Source: Ridgeia piscesae
Lineage: Eukaryota > Annelida > Polychaeta > Sabellida > Siboglinidae
Assembly (NCBI GenBank): GCA_025642075.2
Contig: JAODUO010000426.1
Coordinates: 606,001 to 670,000 of the forward strand
DNA length: 64,000 nucleotides
Reading direction: 5' to 3'
Shown: piece after piece, positions 12,501-22,777 of the stretch
Layout of the letters: the number at the start of each line of letters is the position of its first letter
How positions within the stretch are numbered: the stretch's first letter is position 1
Notes under the pieces: model-generated
The model's database searches: none
Told to the model about the DNA's origin: nothing
What the model saw: only the letters and a program-made list of their open reading frames with translations
Translations under genes and position numbers: made by a program

Positions 12501-13198
12501 GATAAGTTGTTTGTTTCCAGGAGAAACTTGCAGACAAGCTTGAACGTTGTACATTGGGAGACTTCGAAGAAGGTTACATTGGAAAATTACAAATTCATAA
12601 GTCAGGCCGCACGAGACTAGTGCTAGGCGGTGTGGCCCTCGACGTCAACATGGGCATGCCCACTGGCTTCCTCCAGGTCAGACATCTAGTATCAAACTTT
12701 CTCGGGTGTTCAACAGTTTTTTAGACAACAAATATTACTATCATTAACACAGAATATTTATCTCCGATTTGTGAAATTTATGTACAGAAGCAGATAATTG
12801 ATGGAAAAAAATTAATAATAACTAATCAGCAGTTGTTAATGGAGTTGGCTCAAGTTATTAAGCAAAAGACAAAAATTATATCTGTGTGATGTACGGTTAT
12901 TATTCCCTTTGGCAGTCTGACAGCGAGTGATTTTGCACAAAAGTTAATTTATCAAATGAGATATAAAATGGTTTTTTAACTTGGTTTAATTTTAACATTA
13001 AAAACAAATTTGTTTGAATGGAAATTGCATTATGTGCGTATCTGTTACATTCCTACCAGTGAGGTCGGTTGTTTCTGTCCACAGGATCTGGTCAGTGTTC
13101 GCTTGACCGGTGACTCAGGGGACATGTCAGTGCTTGGACACGTACAGCACAAGTTGGTGTGTATACCTGACTTGGACAGTCTCCTTGACTCCAGCTGA
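467..13198 (+). CDS. POLR3D: RNA polymerase III subunit RPC4 (nine spliced coding exons)
   Basis: RPC4 pairs with RPC5 (POLR3E) in the TFIIF-like subcomplex of nuclear RNA polymerase III, which transcribes tRNA and 5S genes and helps termination and re-initiation. Coding exons are 467-549, 1162-1263, 7234-7433, 8046-8179, 8467-8596, 8959-9111, 11631-11761, 12521-12676 and 13085-13198; all join in phase, giving 1203 nt (400 residues plus stop), close to the roughly 400 residues of vertebrate RPC4. Family hallmarks are an N-terminal RDLTLGG segment, an RG-rich basic tract followed by IQSHSIFEQGP, an LFMQLPDVLPG segment, and the C-terminal domain with GKLQIHKSGRTRLVLGG, then MSVLGHVQHKLVCIPD just before the stop. 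The poly-glycine tract in exon 4 looks lineage-specific. The start at 467 is the first ATG after an acceptor AG at 432-433, so a non-coding 5' exon probably lies outside the window. The only uncertain junction is the exon 3 donor (after 7433 or after 7427; both keep frame). Confidence 0.95.
1162..1263 (+). CDS. POLR3D: POLR3D coding exon 2
   Basis: It follows acceptor AG at 1160-1161 and completes the Arg codon begun in exon 1. It encodes LPSMRAPRDLTLGGIRKKTF and then a basic stretch ending KSTE, leaving two bases (GA) before donor GTACGT at 1264. The RDLTLGG-I-RKKTF block is a recognisable RPC4 signature. The following intron of about 6 kb is filled by TTAA-flanked elements. Confidence 0.9.
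1902..2267 (+). CDS. Uncharacterised ORF in element copy A
   Basis: The longest frame opens at a GTG codon and covers 121 codons. The centre (MEMQPYVITVDD, then AVPEGGGEDGYRTVLEIIAR and QPCIGIYVAGDSLA) is also present in copy B. Between the two copies one size difference is 9 nt (frame kept) and a later one is 7 nt (frame lost), so the frame is shared over roughly the first 75 residues after MEMQ only. No known domain was recognised. It is CpG-richer than the surrounding intron. It may be cargo of the element, a decayed exon, or non-coding. Confidence 0.3.
   Translation: MDPVAAKCYKFAARREFSQRKKWKAAQVRDPRAKRDFSAAKRRVLMEMQPYVITVDDSLASTATMPTAAAVPEGGGEDGYRTVLEIIARSMQPCIGIYVAGDSLAATAGGRWWRLQHGQTL
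2850..3041 (+). CDS. Small hydrophobic ORF in element copy A
   Basis: It starts MTSRNQGHATAVLQSKLAPV and contains one strongly hydrophobic stretch (VIALIMLLLMLLTVFLFGNV) resembling a single membrane segment, 63 codons in all. Copy B has the same frame with conservative changes and no frameshift across it, although its stop lies ten codons later. Function is unknown and expression is unproven. Confidence 0.3.
   Translation: MTSRNQGHATAVLQSKLAPVSSVSGPNIHVIALIMLLLMLLTVFLFGNVLTVTETITNIVNTF
3597..4152 (+). mobile_element. Diverged right-end fragment of the same TTAA element family
   Basis: The segment ends ctagctcccatatctcgcc followed by TTAA at 4153-4156, a degraded version of the right terminus of copies A and B. 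The sub-terminal part (a gccattttctttattgccat-like stretch near 4000) parallels 3290-3320 of copy A and 6710-6740 of copy B. The left side shares the ctttgacggcc motif with copy B. It is probably an older relative interrupted by, or adjacent to, copy A. Confidence 0.5.
5101..5502 (+). CDS. Uncharacterised ORF in element copy B, hydrophobic C-terminus
   Basis: This is the counterpart of the 1902-2267 frame. From MEMQPYVITVD it matches copy A through GDSLA, then continues in another frame through CDNLGVVFTYWNGSEY to a hydrophobic end (LLINLAGVFSVSVYIFGFYL) that could span a membrane. The matching region of copy A has a stop in this frame. No family was recognised. Length, shared CpG-rich upstream sequence and position inside a TTAA element argue for element cargo. 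Confidence 0.3.
   Translation: MWDLCAKRDFSAAKRGVSMEMQPYVITVDNIFATMPMAAAVPEGGGEDGYRTVLEIIARSTQPCIGIYVAGDSLAPTVADGVCSMAKLCDNLGVVFTYWNGSEYLQNCQLQLLINLAGVFSVSVYIFGFYLLE
5968..6189 (+). CDS. Small hydrophobic ORF in element copy B
   Basis: It has 73 codons starting MTSRNQGHTASVLQSKLAPV with the same membrane-like segment as the copy at 2850, ending GLGEQSQSC. The stop that ends copy A after INTF (TGA) reads as Leu here. Maintenance of the frame in two copies is suggestive but could simply reflect recent duplication. Confidence 0.3.
   Translation: MTSRNQGHTASVLQSKLAPVSSVSGPNSHVIALIMQLLLLLTVFLFGNVLTVPETITNIINTFLGLGEQSQSC
7234..7433 (+). CDS. POLR3D: POLR3D coding exon 3 (RG-rich tract and IFEQGP motif)
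   Basis: The acceptor is ttcattccag ending at 7233; the first base completes an Asp codon. It encodes a Gly/Ser/Asn-rich stretch, then an RGRGRGRGRGRG tract and ELIQSHSIFEQGP, the conserved RPC4 motif. Two in-frame donors are possible: after 7433 (GTGGGT, better by consensus) or after 7427 (GTAGTG). The choice changes only two residues. Confidence 0.9.
8046..8179 (+). CDS. POLR3D: POLR3D coding exon 4 (poly-Gly, KVKWEVKNEEENKRMMDDL)
   Basis: The acceptor is cttgttttag ending at 8045. The exon starts with HGLSD, a run of ten glycines, then a lysine/glutamate-rich helix ending MMDDLLRDD. It ends on a codon boundary before GTAAAA. The acidic-basic helix matches the position of the RPC4 segment preceding the DDFLDD-type motif. 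Confidence 0.88.
8467..8596 (+). CDS. POLR3D: POLR3D coding exon 5
   Basis: The acceptor is gatgtttgtag ending at 8466, and the exon starts in phase 0. It encodes FVDHADLGEDRDPSMVPIKL followed by PLGPSIKSE and a lysine-rich tail, ending one base into a codon before donor GTAGTT. Joined to exon 4 it gives the acidic DDFVDHADL motif typical of RPC4. It has no usable ATG. Confidence 0.88.
8959..9111 (+). CDS. POLR3D: POLR3D coding exon 6
   Basis: The acceptor is tgattatttgcag ending at 8958. The exon completes an Ala codon and reads VKEEPMETDEVDSPTAEV, then DLSVQPPASAAEFFRKAEEK, ending one base into a codon before GTGAAT. VKEEP is a sumoylation-like consensus, which is common in this linker. 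The AEFFRKAEEK helix precedes the LFMQLPD block in the next exon. Confidence 0.88.
9532..11063 (-). pseudogene. Gene-like - strand unit nested in POLR3D intron 6, function unknown
   Basis: Three protein-like blocks occur in order on the - strand. At about 11010-10885 one frame reads DNESLTQLLDAYRMESLLDS and on to ALSAKVARKTNTK before a stop. At 10852-10670 another frame reads LVDLDQELEHIRGFICGCRC, then FDDGPCCQQFMDWEIVD, and meets a near-perfect donor (GAGG then GTAAGT) near 10668. At about 10067, after an acceptor-like tttgttttgtatcag, a frame reads FTSEEPSVMFARKQPSDD and continues with one in-frame TAG through FDKINEFCGHQLSRAKPTHP to about 9535. The frame changes and stops suggest a decayed gene or transposon fragment, or wrongly guessed splicing. 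The Cys-rich CGCRCFDDGPCC motif was not assigned to a family. Confidence 0.35.
11631..11761 (+). CDS. POLR3D: POLR3D coding exon 7 (LFMQLPDVLPG block)
   Basis: The acceptor is gttttctcttccag ending at 11630. The exon completes an Asp codon, then reads YEFLFMQLPDVLPGDPRRDD, an acidic stretch and QVKQEPPNPQ, ending on a codon boundary before GTTGGT. The LPDVLPG motif is a strong marker of the RPC4 conserved C-terminal region. Confidence 0.92.
12521..12676 (+). CDS. POLR3D: POLR3D coding exon 8 (core of the RPC4 C-terminal domain)
   Basis: The acceptor is gtttgtttccag ending at 12520, and the exon is 52 complete codons. It includes CTLGDFEEGYIGKLQIHKSG and VALDVNMGMPTGFLQ. This is the beta-rich region that dimerises with RPC5 in the known Pol III architecture. 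Donor GTCAGA follows CAG at 12674-12676. Confidence 0.93.
13085..13198 (+). CDS. POLR3D: POLR3D terminal coding exon 9
   Basis: The acceptor is tctgtccacag ending at 13084. It encodes DLVSVRLTGDSGDMSVLGHV, then QHKLVCIPDLDSLLDSS and TGA at 13196-13198. VLGHVQHKLVC is the signature end of RPC4. The first canonical polyadenylation hexamer downstream is AATAAA at 13430-13435; others occur near 13590, 13650 and 13785. Confidence 0.94.
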   Translation, partial: DLVSVRLTGDSGDMSVLGHVQHKLVCIPDLDSLLDSS

Positions 13199-16100
13199 CC
13201 CCCTCAGCTACAAGACTAGAGACCGTGTGTCAACAATTGTGTATTTCTATTAAATACTTCAGGTGTGTGTGTTTGCGTGCGTGTGTTTGTTGAGAATGTA
13301 TGTTTATGCCATGGGTGCTATTGTGTCTAGATTTGCAGTCGTGTTGAAAATGTGCTCACGCCATGTGTGATATCGCAAAACTTGGCAAATACAGCATACC
13401 TCAGATATAATGAAATCTCGCTGGTAATGAATAAATAAATCGGACCCAAAAGAATCCCAATTGCCCCTTATTATATATCTGATGAATTGTTATGCATATA
13501 ACGTATTATAAAAAATCCTAACAGTTTTATTAGTCCAACTGGTTGAGTCTGTTGAAATATTATTGAATGTATTGAATCAGTGATGTAAAATAAAAATGCA
13601 TATCCATGGGACCCATGTTTTTTATTGTTTTGTGGAATGCTACAGAATAAAGTATGTTTCTGACAACATTGATCAAAACATAGATCAGTCAGTACACTTG
13701 ATCTTAGTCTTCGTATTAATCAGTTTGAAGCTTATTTCTGTTAGCATGAATTGGTCTATTTCAGATTATAACTGATTTCAGATAAATAAAGTGTCATCTT
13801 CGAAGTGTGCTGCGTTTGTTGACAAATATAAGTGTGATCAACCAGAGCCATCTCCTTCTCACCTAATGATATAAAAATTATCAGGTAATACACATTTGTA
13901 TTGAATACACCTGTGTTTTAGATGCAAACGTGTGTTGGTGTGTGTGCTATGAACATGTGTACTCATGTCATCTGTGTGATCACGTGCACAAATAATGTGA
14001 GTTTATTGTCGGAAATGTCAATTTCTCATTTATATTTAGACATTTATTGTTTCTAAATGGTAGGATTTTTGTCTGATTTTTCTATTCCTGTGTTGAACTG
14101 TGTGAGAATAAGACTGGTCATGTTAATAATTAACAATGTCATATTAGACCAGTAGGACTAAATAATGTATTCGAACAATACGTCCCATCAGGGTTTCTGT
14201 GACTGCAGACTCACTTGTTGTCAGACGGCCAGGCCAGCGTTTCTTACGTCGTTATCAAGTGATTTGTGCGGTTGCAGTGAAATTTATTCTGTGAAATTAT
14301 GGCAGATTACAAGCAAAGGGCTTAACTGCTGCAACTATTATTAATACAGAATGTACCAGAGGACATTTGTTGCCATAATAAAACATTTATATGCAATTTG
14401 ATTCTGTGTATGTAATGATTACAATTACATGGTTCAGTTACACAAATAACTACACAATGTTTCGTATTGACTTGTGCCAATTTAGAGTAAAAATACTTAC
14501 ATTGAATCTGCTGAAACTGCACTGATTCTGTAGTTTGTTTCCTCCTAGTGTTTTAGATTAGTTGCAACTGTCCCGCAATTCCACTTTCATATAACAATAT
14601 ACCTCTATAATCTCGCTTATCTACCGTAACTCCCTGGCATATCAGTACAATGGCCGACATCTGGAATATTGTGTATTTACTCTTGAGATTAACTAAACAT
14701 TTCGTTTTGATGCGTCTTGGTTTCCAAACATTTAGGTGCAGTAGAAGTTACTTTATTATTACTGTTTGAGCTTTAACTATGTCAAAGCAATAAGAATGAA
14801 TAGGACATGAGCAGTATCTAAGTATTACGTCCTGTCAGACAAACTGTTAATTCATGACTTATAGAGACAATGATTACATATCTGATGTGTCTCAGTCCCA
14901 ACGATGCTATCCTTTATTCCAAACATAAATGATAGATGTCAGCTAATAGCAGTTAATCATACTGTATGTTTAGTCCTAATATAAACATTGCACTAAACCT
15001 TTAATGTGCATTTTCCAACTCTACAGATACATTTTGCTTGCAGTGTTGACACGTCTTTGTGTCATTGCATTGGTTGGTTGGTGATTGGTGTATGACTTAT
15101 TAATTTTTTTTATGTATACCCAGTATATCCATCTCGTTACTTTTGGAAGTGGCACATTTCAACAACAATTTTGTTCACAAAAACATTGTAATTTTATGGT
15201 AAAACTGAATGGATACAATGCAAATGTGTGTGGTAACATTTCTTGCTGTCATTTTATTTTGCAAAACTTTCTCTTTGTATAACAAGTCACTTGCACAAAC
15301 AAAATGCTCAGGCATATAAAACAAAAAACAGCTATTCAAATCATGTAAGTTGTCTTGAGAAAGATAAATCATGTAGTATACGATGTCTGCAAATAAACAT
15401 AAACACTTGGTAAGATGTAGTAAACGTATATAAAGGTTATCAAACGTTCTTGGCTCTATGCGTCTACACACATCTGTAGTGAAAACACACTCTGCCATTT
15501 GATAGGTGAGAATGTATCTTTGTTGGTGGAGAGCCTGGCGCCAACAATACTTGATCACAGTAAACATGAAAATGGCCACACTCAAAACAAAGCTATCGCC
15601 ATAAGCTGCCAACAAATAGTATTTTCTCTGGCATCAACTGCCCTATGCTGCACACAATGTAGCCTTTATTATGTTCGCCGTATTAATCTGTCTCCTGTCA
15701 AATATTGATCAGAATTTAGTGGAATTATTCACCAGCAACAAAGTATCACAAATTTGGTGAGTTCAAAACTGCATGATTTGGTGCATTCAGAAAATCTACC
15801 AGTCAAGCAATGTAACATTCAACAAAACAAATCAAGCGATATTCTCACGGGGTCCACAAACACACCCATAACACTTAGCAATGAGATTCCACCACTGTCT
15901 CTCAATTGTAACTGAGTCACAAAGTGGCAACCTCCGAAACGAAAACAAACTAGTGCCTGGTCATTTCTGGAATATTTTGCAGGTATTTTAGTTTAACTTG
16001 TTAAACCTTGAAGTGGTTACTATTTGTACCACTCAATAAATGATAAACTATGCACAAGCACATTTCAAGCAACAGTTCATATGAAGTTTTCTCCTGCTCT

Positions 16101-18056
16101 TTCGCTTGCCTGTACTGAATTTGCATTTTACTCCATATATGGTCATGACGGTTGTTACCATGTCACATCATGGACAAATTGACACTGTCAAATTTACTTG
16201 CAAGAATACTCATTGCAAACATAGTTCAGACTCCTCTAGTCCAATGTCACTTACGTCAATGCTTAACAGTTTGCAATATTGGGGATGAGATGCACATTTT
16301 ATAGTTAAAATTATGCTGAAGCTGTGTAAATTTGTATAACATTGTCTCAGGGTAATCAGCCTAAAGCTTTCCTTTTCGAAATCTGTCACCAGCCATTAGG
16401 CTACGAAATGTTCCGCCAACAATTTAAATCTGGTCAGGTTCATCAGACAACTACTGCTAGGTGTCGCCACCAGACGCAACAGATAAATATCAGAAACGAA
16501 AAAGCATAAATCAACTATCAAATATCACAACTAAAACAATCACATAGGAGATTAGGAGGGGCCTGCTATGTAGCAGGGCACTGGACAAGAGGTGTCAAAG
16601 ACGCGATGTGGACATGGAAAATTAAAAGCAACTTGGATACTTGGATTGGTAGTGACTGTCACATGTCTACAATGACAAAAACATCATCAGGATATTAGTT
16701 GAACCCACGAAAATCTTCAAATTTGCATCAATGTCTCGACTGCCAATGGTTCCTGATGAAGATCACCTAGGTGGTTGAAATGTCAATGTCAGTTGAAACT
16801 TGTTAGTCATGAATTAAGAAATTTGCTTGAATATATCAGATCCTCATATGTTGTGACTACTGGGCACTGACTGACCAATAGAACACTTGTGACTCAATGC
16901 TTCAATGATATCATACTACGTAGAGTGTCCTGGAATGATCACGTCACCAATCATGAGCCGTACATCAGCCTTTCGACTATCATGAGACAATGACGACTGC
17001 ATTTGACAGGTCATGTGATGTGTCACGATTAAATGGCTAACCTCCAGAAACCCAAGAGACACCACTGAGAGGGAAACTGTCCTCCGAGGGACTTGTCCCA
17101 TTGCCACAATGACAGAAACTGTCCTCAGAGGGATTTAATGAATGACATAAGTAAGTACAATGATCTGACAATCCACACAGGCTACGGTCATGTTCCCACG
17201 CTGGCTAATTACAGCATTGTGCAGAACAGAATGACTGTCCTGGTTAATTACATTGACTAACTGCTGAAGACAGGACAATGAACAGTTCACAATTAAGTCT
17301 TCTTTTTATCTAGTTGTAGTTGGTTGGTGCAGGTTGCTAGCAATACGTAGAGGGACAAAGGTAAACATGCTTCGAAGTAAGTACAAATGTTACCCATTTT
17401 ATATCACTAAGTCATATCTTGGAGTCAACCTCAACCAAAATGACGTAAACCAACAGGTATATTTGTCTCAATGCTTACATCTAGCAATAATTATGTCTGT
17501 ATTGGCTTGACAGTGCATGAAAACAATGGCTTATTTACAACTCTCCAATAATTAATTATCACTAATTTCTGTACATGATCGTATATATGTCCACGACGTA
17601 CACATCTGGGACTGATATTTACACTATGGGAACACAGTCTTCAAAACTGCCAAGAATACACACGTTCTTGCCCAGTTGGGCAGCCCAGATTGCTATAATT
17701 ATACCATGATTTATTACACTATAAAATTTATGCAATCATAAACATTTCCTGCTTGTTGTTAGTAAACATAACCATCTAAAATAGTTCATTTGTGAGCCAA
17801 GTCATGTATAAATAGCTACATGTCTAACTTCCACAAAAATGATGCTATTTCCTAATTTGTAAACATTTGAAATGTTTGCGTTTCACATCAATGCAAATCC
17901 ATACGGTAAAAACATAACCTTGTCATGAAAAGTCACACGCATCCATGTGTCAGCTAAATGCAACTATCTTTCACTACTTCCGGAAAGTGAGCAGCAAAAT
18001 ATTTTGCTATATCAATAACGATGTCCATAGCGAAAAAAGCAGCTGCTGGGACAGTC
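13199..18056. other. Convergent spacer between POLR3D and MCU
   Basis: This is AT-rich sequence holding the 3'UTRs of both genes. Polyadenylation-type hexamers for POLR3D occur on the + strand at 13430-13800; a TTTATT (AATAAA on the - strand) near 17704 could serve MCU. No coding exon, RNA gene or clear mobile element was recognised in the rest. Confidence 0.5.
13430..13435 (+). terminator. Candidate POLR3D polyadenylation signal (AATAAA)
   Basis: This is the first AATAAA downstream of the POLR3D stop, about 230 bp into the presumed 3'UTR, and it overlaps a second copy in an AATAAATAAA run. Which of the several downstream hexamers is used cannot be decided from sequence. Confidence 0.4.
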
Positions 18057-18260
18057 TCAGTCCGTGCTCTGTACTTGTTTACGTGGGGCCGGAGGAAGGG
18101 CTAGCTGTATTGGGTCACGCAGCCGACTGAGGTTGTCCTCTATTCGGGCAATGTCATTACAGATGCGGTTGTAGGCTTGGATGTTGAGGCGGTGTTTAGC
18201 CGCGTTGCGATGGAGGGACAACAGGAACTCTCGGTCAGACACTTCTTTGAAGTTGTACTC
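18057..18260 (-). CDS. MCU: MCU terminal coding exon (C-terminal coiled coil)
   Basis: The acceptor on the - strand is ttttgttgcag, and the exon begins [20 protein letters not shown]. It continues through [20 protein letters not shown] and ends with TGA. It is 68 codons including the stop. The EY...D-R...H motif series and RLRDPIQL match the MCU C-terminus. Confidence 0.95.
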   Translation of the reverse strand, partial: EYNFKEVSDREFLLSLHRNAAKHRLNIQAYNRICNDIARIEDNLSRLRDPIQLALPPAPRKQVQSTD

Positions 18261-21200
18261 CTGCAACAAAAATGCAAGTTTATATATTAATAACACAGCA
18301 TCCGGTCTTTATGACTTCCCTACATCGCAGACTTGTTCAACATGACAGCATCTTGACGTCTGAAAAGTATTCAGCTGAGTGTACTTGAGCAAAGCATAGT
18401 GAACAACCTGCTGGGCAGTGATTAACAAAGCATCTATTTATTTGACAATAAATAAAGCCATATTTAACTGAAATCAATATACTATTTACTGTTATTACAT
18501 TTGGTCATCATGATGTGAACATCATAAATTCCAACAGCAAAATTCAGGCATGCTTAATATAGATTTTAAGTAAAAAATACTGCAGCCTCGACAAGGTGAT
18601 GGCTAACGTCACCAGAAAAGGTCAAGGCTATTTCAGACAAGCGACATCGCTTAAAAATAGGATCAGTTGTATTTCTAGTAGCCGCAGACAAAATATCACA
18701 TGGGTGTGGTGTAACTAACACTGCAGTGTAGAACACTCAAGTGAATTAGATAAAGAAACACTTGAAAATGAAGGTAATGCAGTTACTAACTGACTATGTA
18801 TTGGGCCCTAAAAAAAATATGAGCCCAGATTCTACACAAGTGCCAAGACGTTGCAATGAAGACCTTCCGTTTCTGCCAACCCACACACCTGTTTGGTGAC
18901 GACGTAGTACGCATAGAGTGCAATGGCCGTGCCGTAGGTGACAAAGTACGTGACAGGCTCCATGATGTCCCATGAATACTCCCACCAGGTGAGTCGAGCT
19001 AGCAGTCCAAACTGAAGGCCCATCAGGCCCAGCCCAAACCACTGCAGGAATGTCGTCCTCCGATCAGCCGCTAGTGCGATCTGGTCGCGGATCTGTCACA
19101 AATGTCACACACCACTTTATGAAGTACTTGACATTGTTAATCAAAGCTCAGTGTGGTTGACACTTTGTCAATCACAGTACACTGTGATTGTCAAACTGTG
19201 ATTGACAGTTTGTCAATCAAAGTTTGCTGTAATTGAGAGTTTGTCAATCATAATTCAGTGTGATTTTTAACAAGATTTAACAAGATTTAACAAGATTGCC
19301 ACCTAGAGATTCAACTCTAGATGGCAGGTGGACTAGGAAGCCATTTGGCTTATCGAGAGTCCAACCTATCTATCTAAGTATACCCCGCCCTTCTTAGGTA
19401 TATGTCGATTTTATTTTTAAATATATTAACACTACTAGCACCTACACAATCAGCTGATAATCTGTTCCATTCGTTTACTGTTCTTTGTGAAAATGAAAAT
19501 TTTCTAATATCTAGTCTACACTGCTTCTTTGCCAATGTAACTCCATGTCCTCTAGTCCTTCTCTCTTCCTTGACTGTGAAAAAAATATTTCTGTCAATAT
19601 TTTCATATCCATTGAATATTTTAAACACCTCAATCTGATCTCCTCTCAATCTTCTGGTTTCTAGTGTTGTTAAACCACATTCTTTTAGATGCATTTCATA
19701 ACTAATATTCCTGAGTTTTTGTATCATTTTGGTTGCTCTCCTTTGTACTCTTTCTAGCATATCAATATCCTTCTTGCGATATGGCCTCCATGCTTGTATA
19801 CAATATTCTAAGTGAGGCCTAACTATTGTTTTATACAGCGGTATTATTAGTTCTTTTCTTTGTACACTATATTTCGCCTAATTAATCCAAGAATTTGGTT
19901 TCCCTTCACTGCTGCAATTCCACACTGCTCTGATACCTTCATGTCAGCACTAATAGTTAACCCTAAGTCCTTTTCCTTTAAGGTAGTATTTAGTACAGTA
20001 TCACCCATTGTATATTGTGCATCTTCATTCCCATGTCCTGTGTGAAGGCACTTACACTTTCCAAAATTAAACAGCATTTGCTACTTCTCAGACCATTCTA
20101 TCAACTTATTAAGATCATCTTGTAAATGCTGTCTATCTGCATCACTTTTAATTTTCCTAAACACTTTTGTGTCGTCCGCAAACTTCAACACCTTGCTTGT
20201 TATGTCATCATCCAAATCATTGATATATATTAAGAATAAAATAGGTCCCAGTACTGATCCATGCAGTACTCCACTCAAAACCGCTTTCCAGTTTGAAACC
20301 TCCCCATCAACTACTACTCTTTGTCTTCTATCAATAAGCCATTTTTCTATCCAGCTGATCATTCCATTTCCTATGCCATGGGCCTTTAGTTTAAGTAGTA
20401 GTCTTTGGTGTGGCACTTTGTCAAAGGCTTTTTTAAAATGTAAGTAGATTATATCTACTGGTGATCCCTCATCTAGCCACTTTGTGACATCTTCCAAAAA
20501 ACATAACATATTTGTTAAGCATGACCTCGCTTTTAAAAACCCATGTTGAGATGGGTTTATCAATTTATTTTTAACAAGAAAATCAACCAGGTGATCTTTA
20601 ATTAGTCTTTCTAATAGTTTGCAAATCACCGATGTTAAACTCACTGGTCTATAGTTCTCTGACTTGTTTCTCGAACCTTTTTTAAATAATGGTATAATGT
20701 TTGCTTCTTTCCATTCTAACGGAACTATTCCCTCCTCTAATGACAAATTGAACACTGTTGCAAGCGGTATGCTGATTTGTTCTACAATGCTGATTTGTTC
20801 TGATTGACAGTCTGTCAGTCACAAGTTCAGTATGATTGACAGTTTGTCAGTCACAAGTTCAGTGTGATTGACAGTTTGTCAGTCACAAGTTCAGTGTGAC
20901 TGACAGTTTGTCAGTCATACTTTCAGGGTGATTGACAATTTGTCAATCAAAGTTCAATGTGATTGACACTAGGCATCCACTGTATAAGTCATTAGAGGTG
21001 GTAAGACAACAACACTTAGTTTGAGGGTATCTTCCTCCACCTGGAATTAAGCAGCGAAAGAAGTTTATTAATAGAAAGTCTGTTGTCATGAATGTGGAAA
21101 GGTGGGACATTGTTGAACATAAAATTTGCACCAATGGAATTGCAAATATGGTTACTAGTTAATAAAGTAACTAAACACAATTTTGCAGGTAGTATACCTC

Positions 21201-22636
21201 TAACCTATTTATTAGTCTTAAAAAAACATAATATTAAATGATACATAAAAACCTAGGCACAGCTTACTGCCTTCTTCTAAAATAAGATTTCGTCAAATTT
21301 TTGAATTGCATTTATCCTGTTGTACCATAATTCTTGTAAAGAATCTATTAATATCAACAAATGTTTCTTGCTTTATTCAACCCATGATCCTATAAATCCA
21401 GTTTACATGTTATCTTGCCACTCACCATGTGGCGCTACTGTACTCCCTCAACCATGGCACAACTCTAATGTTGGCCTTGATGTATAAACATTGAGTACTG
21501 CTGGGTTATAGTTAGTTTAGATTAGAATATGACATGACATCTTATGACATATTCGATATAGGGTCCACTTAAAAGCTTACATTAATGTAAATGTAAACAT
21601 TTAATATCTTTGTTCTGTGTATATATGAGACAATGTCAACATGTGGATAAAATAACTGAATCACTGCCTGGATAAATCTTTGCACTACATTCATATTTAG
21701 GCCAATACTAACACAGTCTAACATAGTCTAACACACTACCAATAGAGGACTTGGCAACTCTAAACTATTATTTCTGCACTGGTTATTCACTATTTCAGCT
21801 GCTAAACTACAGAGATGCACAAACAACACAGCTTATATATAATATCCAGATATCTGTATGAACCTAAACAAGCTTGCATATGTCAAACAAGCAAAACATA
21901 GTATGCAATGACCTGAAAGACGATGAAGACATTTTGAGATATCTACGCAACTTTTATACCAGGTCTAAAAGAATTATCAGAATATTTTCCAACTATGGGT
22001 TAACTTTAATAAGGGCACTTATTTAAAAGCTAAAGTTGCCTACAACAGTATGCACATTTTAGGATACAACCGATGGGACAGTGCGAGTAGCATATTTGTT
22101 AATAATGCAATCAATACAATTGATGTCCTAATGCGTAAGAATATTTATGGTTTAAAAATTTATTTTTAACATAAATAATGTACAATTGCATTGATATAGT
22201 AAATGGCCCGATGTGGAGTAGTTGGGCCAAATCACTGTACACTGTAAACCAGTAAGACAGATATCATGTCTTGCATGTTTATTATTTTTTAAAGTTATTA
22301 ATTTGTTTATATAACTTTTCACTTTACTTATTTTATCCATTCATTTTATATTTTCAAATGGTGTTTATCTACATGTATAAATTGTATATTTATTATGCAA
22401 TCAGACATATTGCTAATTATGTTATCTGTTATACTACACTTTTACACTTATCTAAATTATAACCTTATTTAATTTTATCTATTCCTTTTTAACATATTTA
22501 CCTTTTAAAAGCTATTTATGTATATGGGTTTTTACCTGAAATAAATGTACATGTATTCGTATAAAGACCAATGCAGAAATGATGGTTCAGAGCACCCAAA
22601 TGCCACCACAAAATCACTGTATGCATGTTTATTCAG

Positions 22637-22685
<49 letters not shown>

Positions 22686-22726
22686 TATTATATACATATA
22701 CAATGTATGTATATATATATATTGTG

Positions 22727-22777
<51 letters not shown>

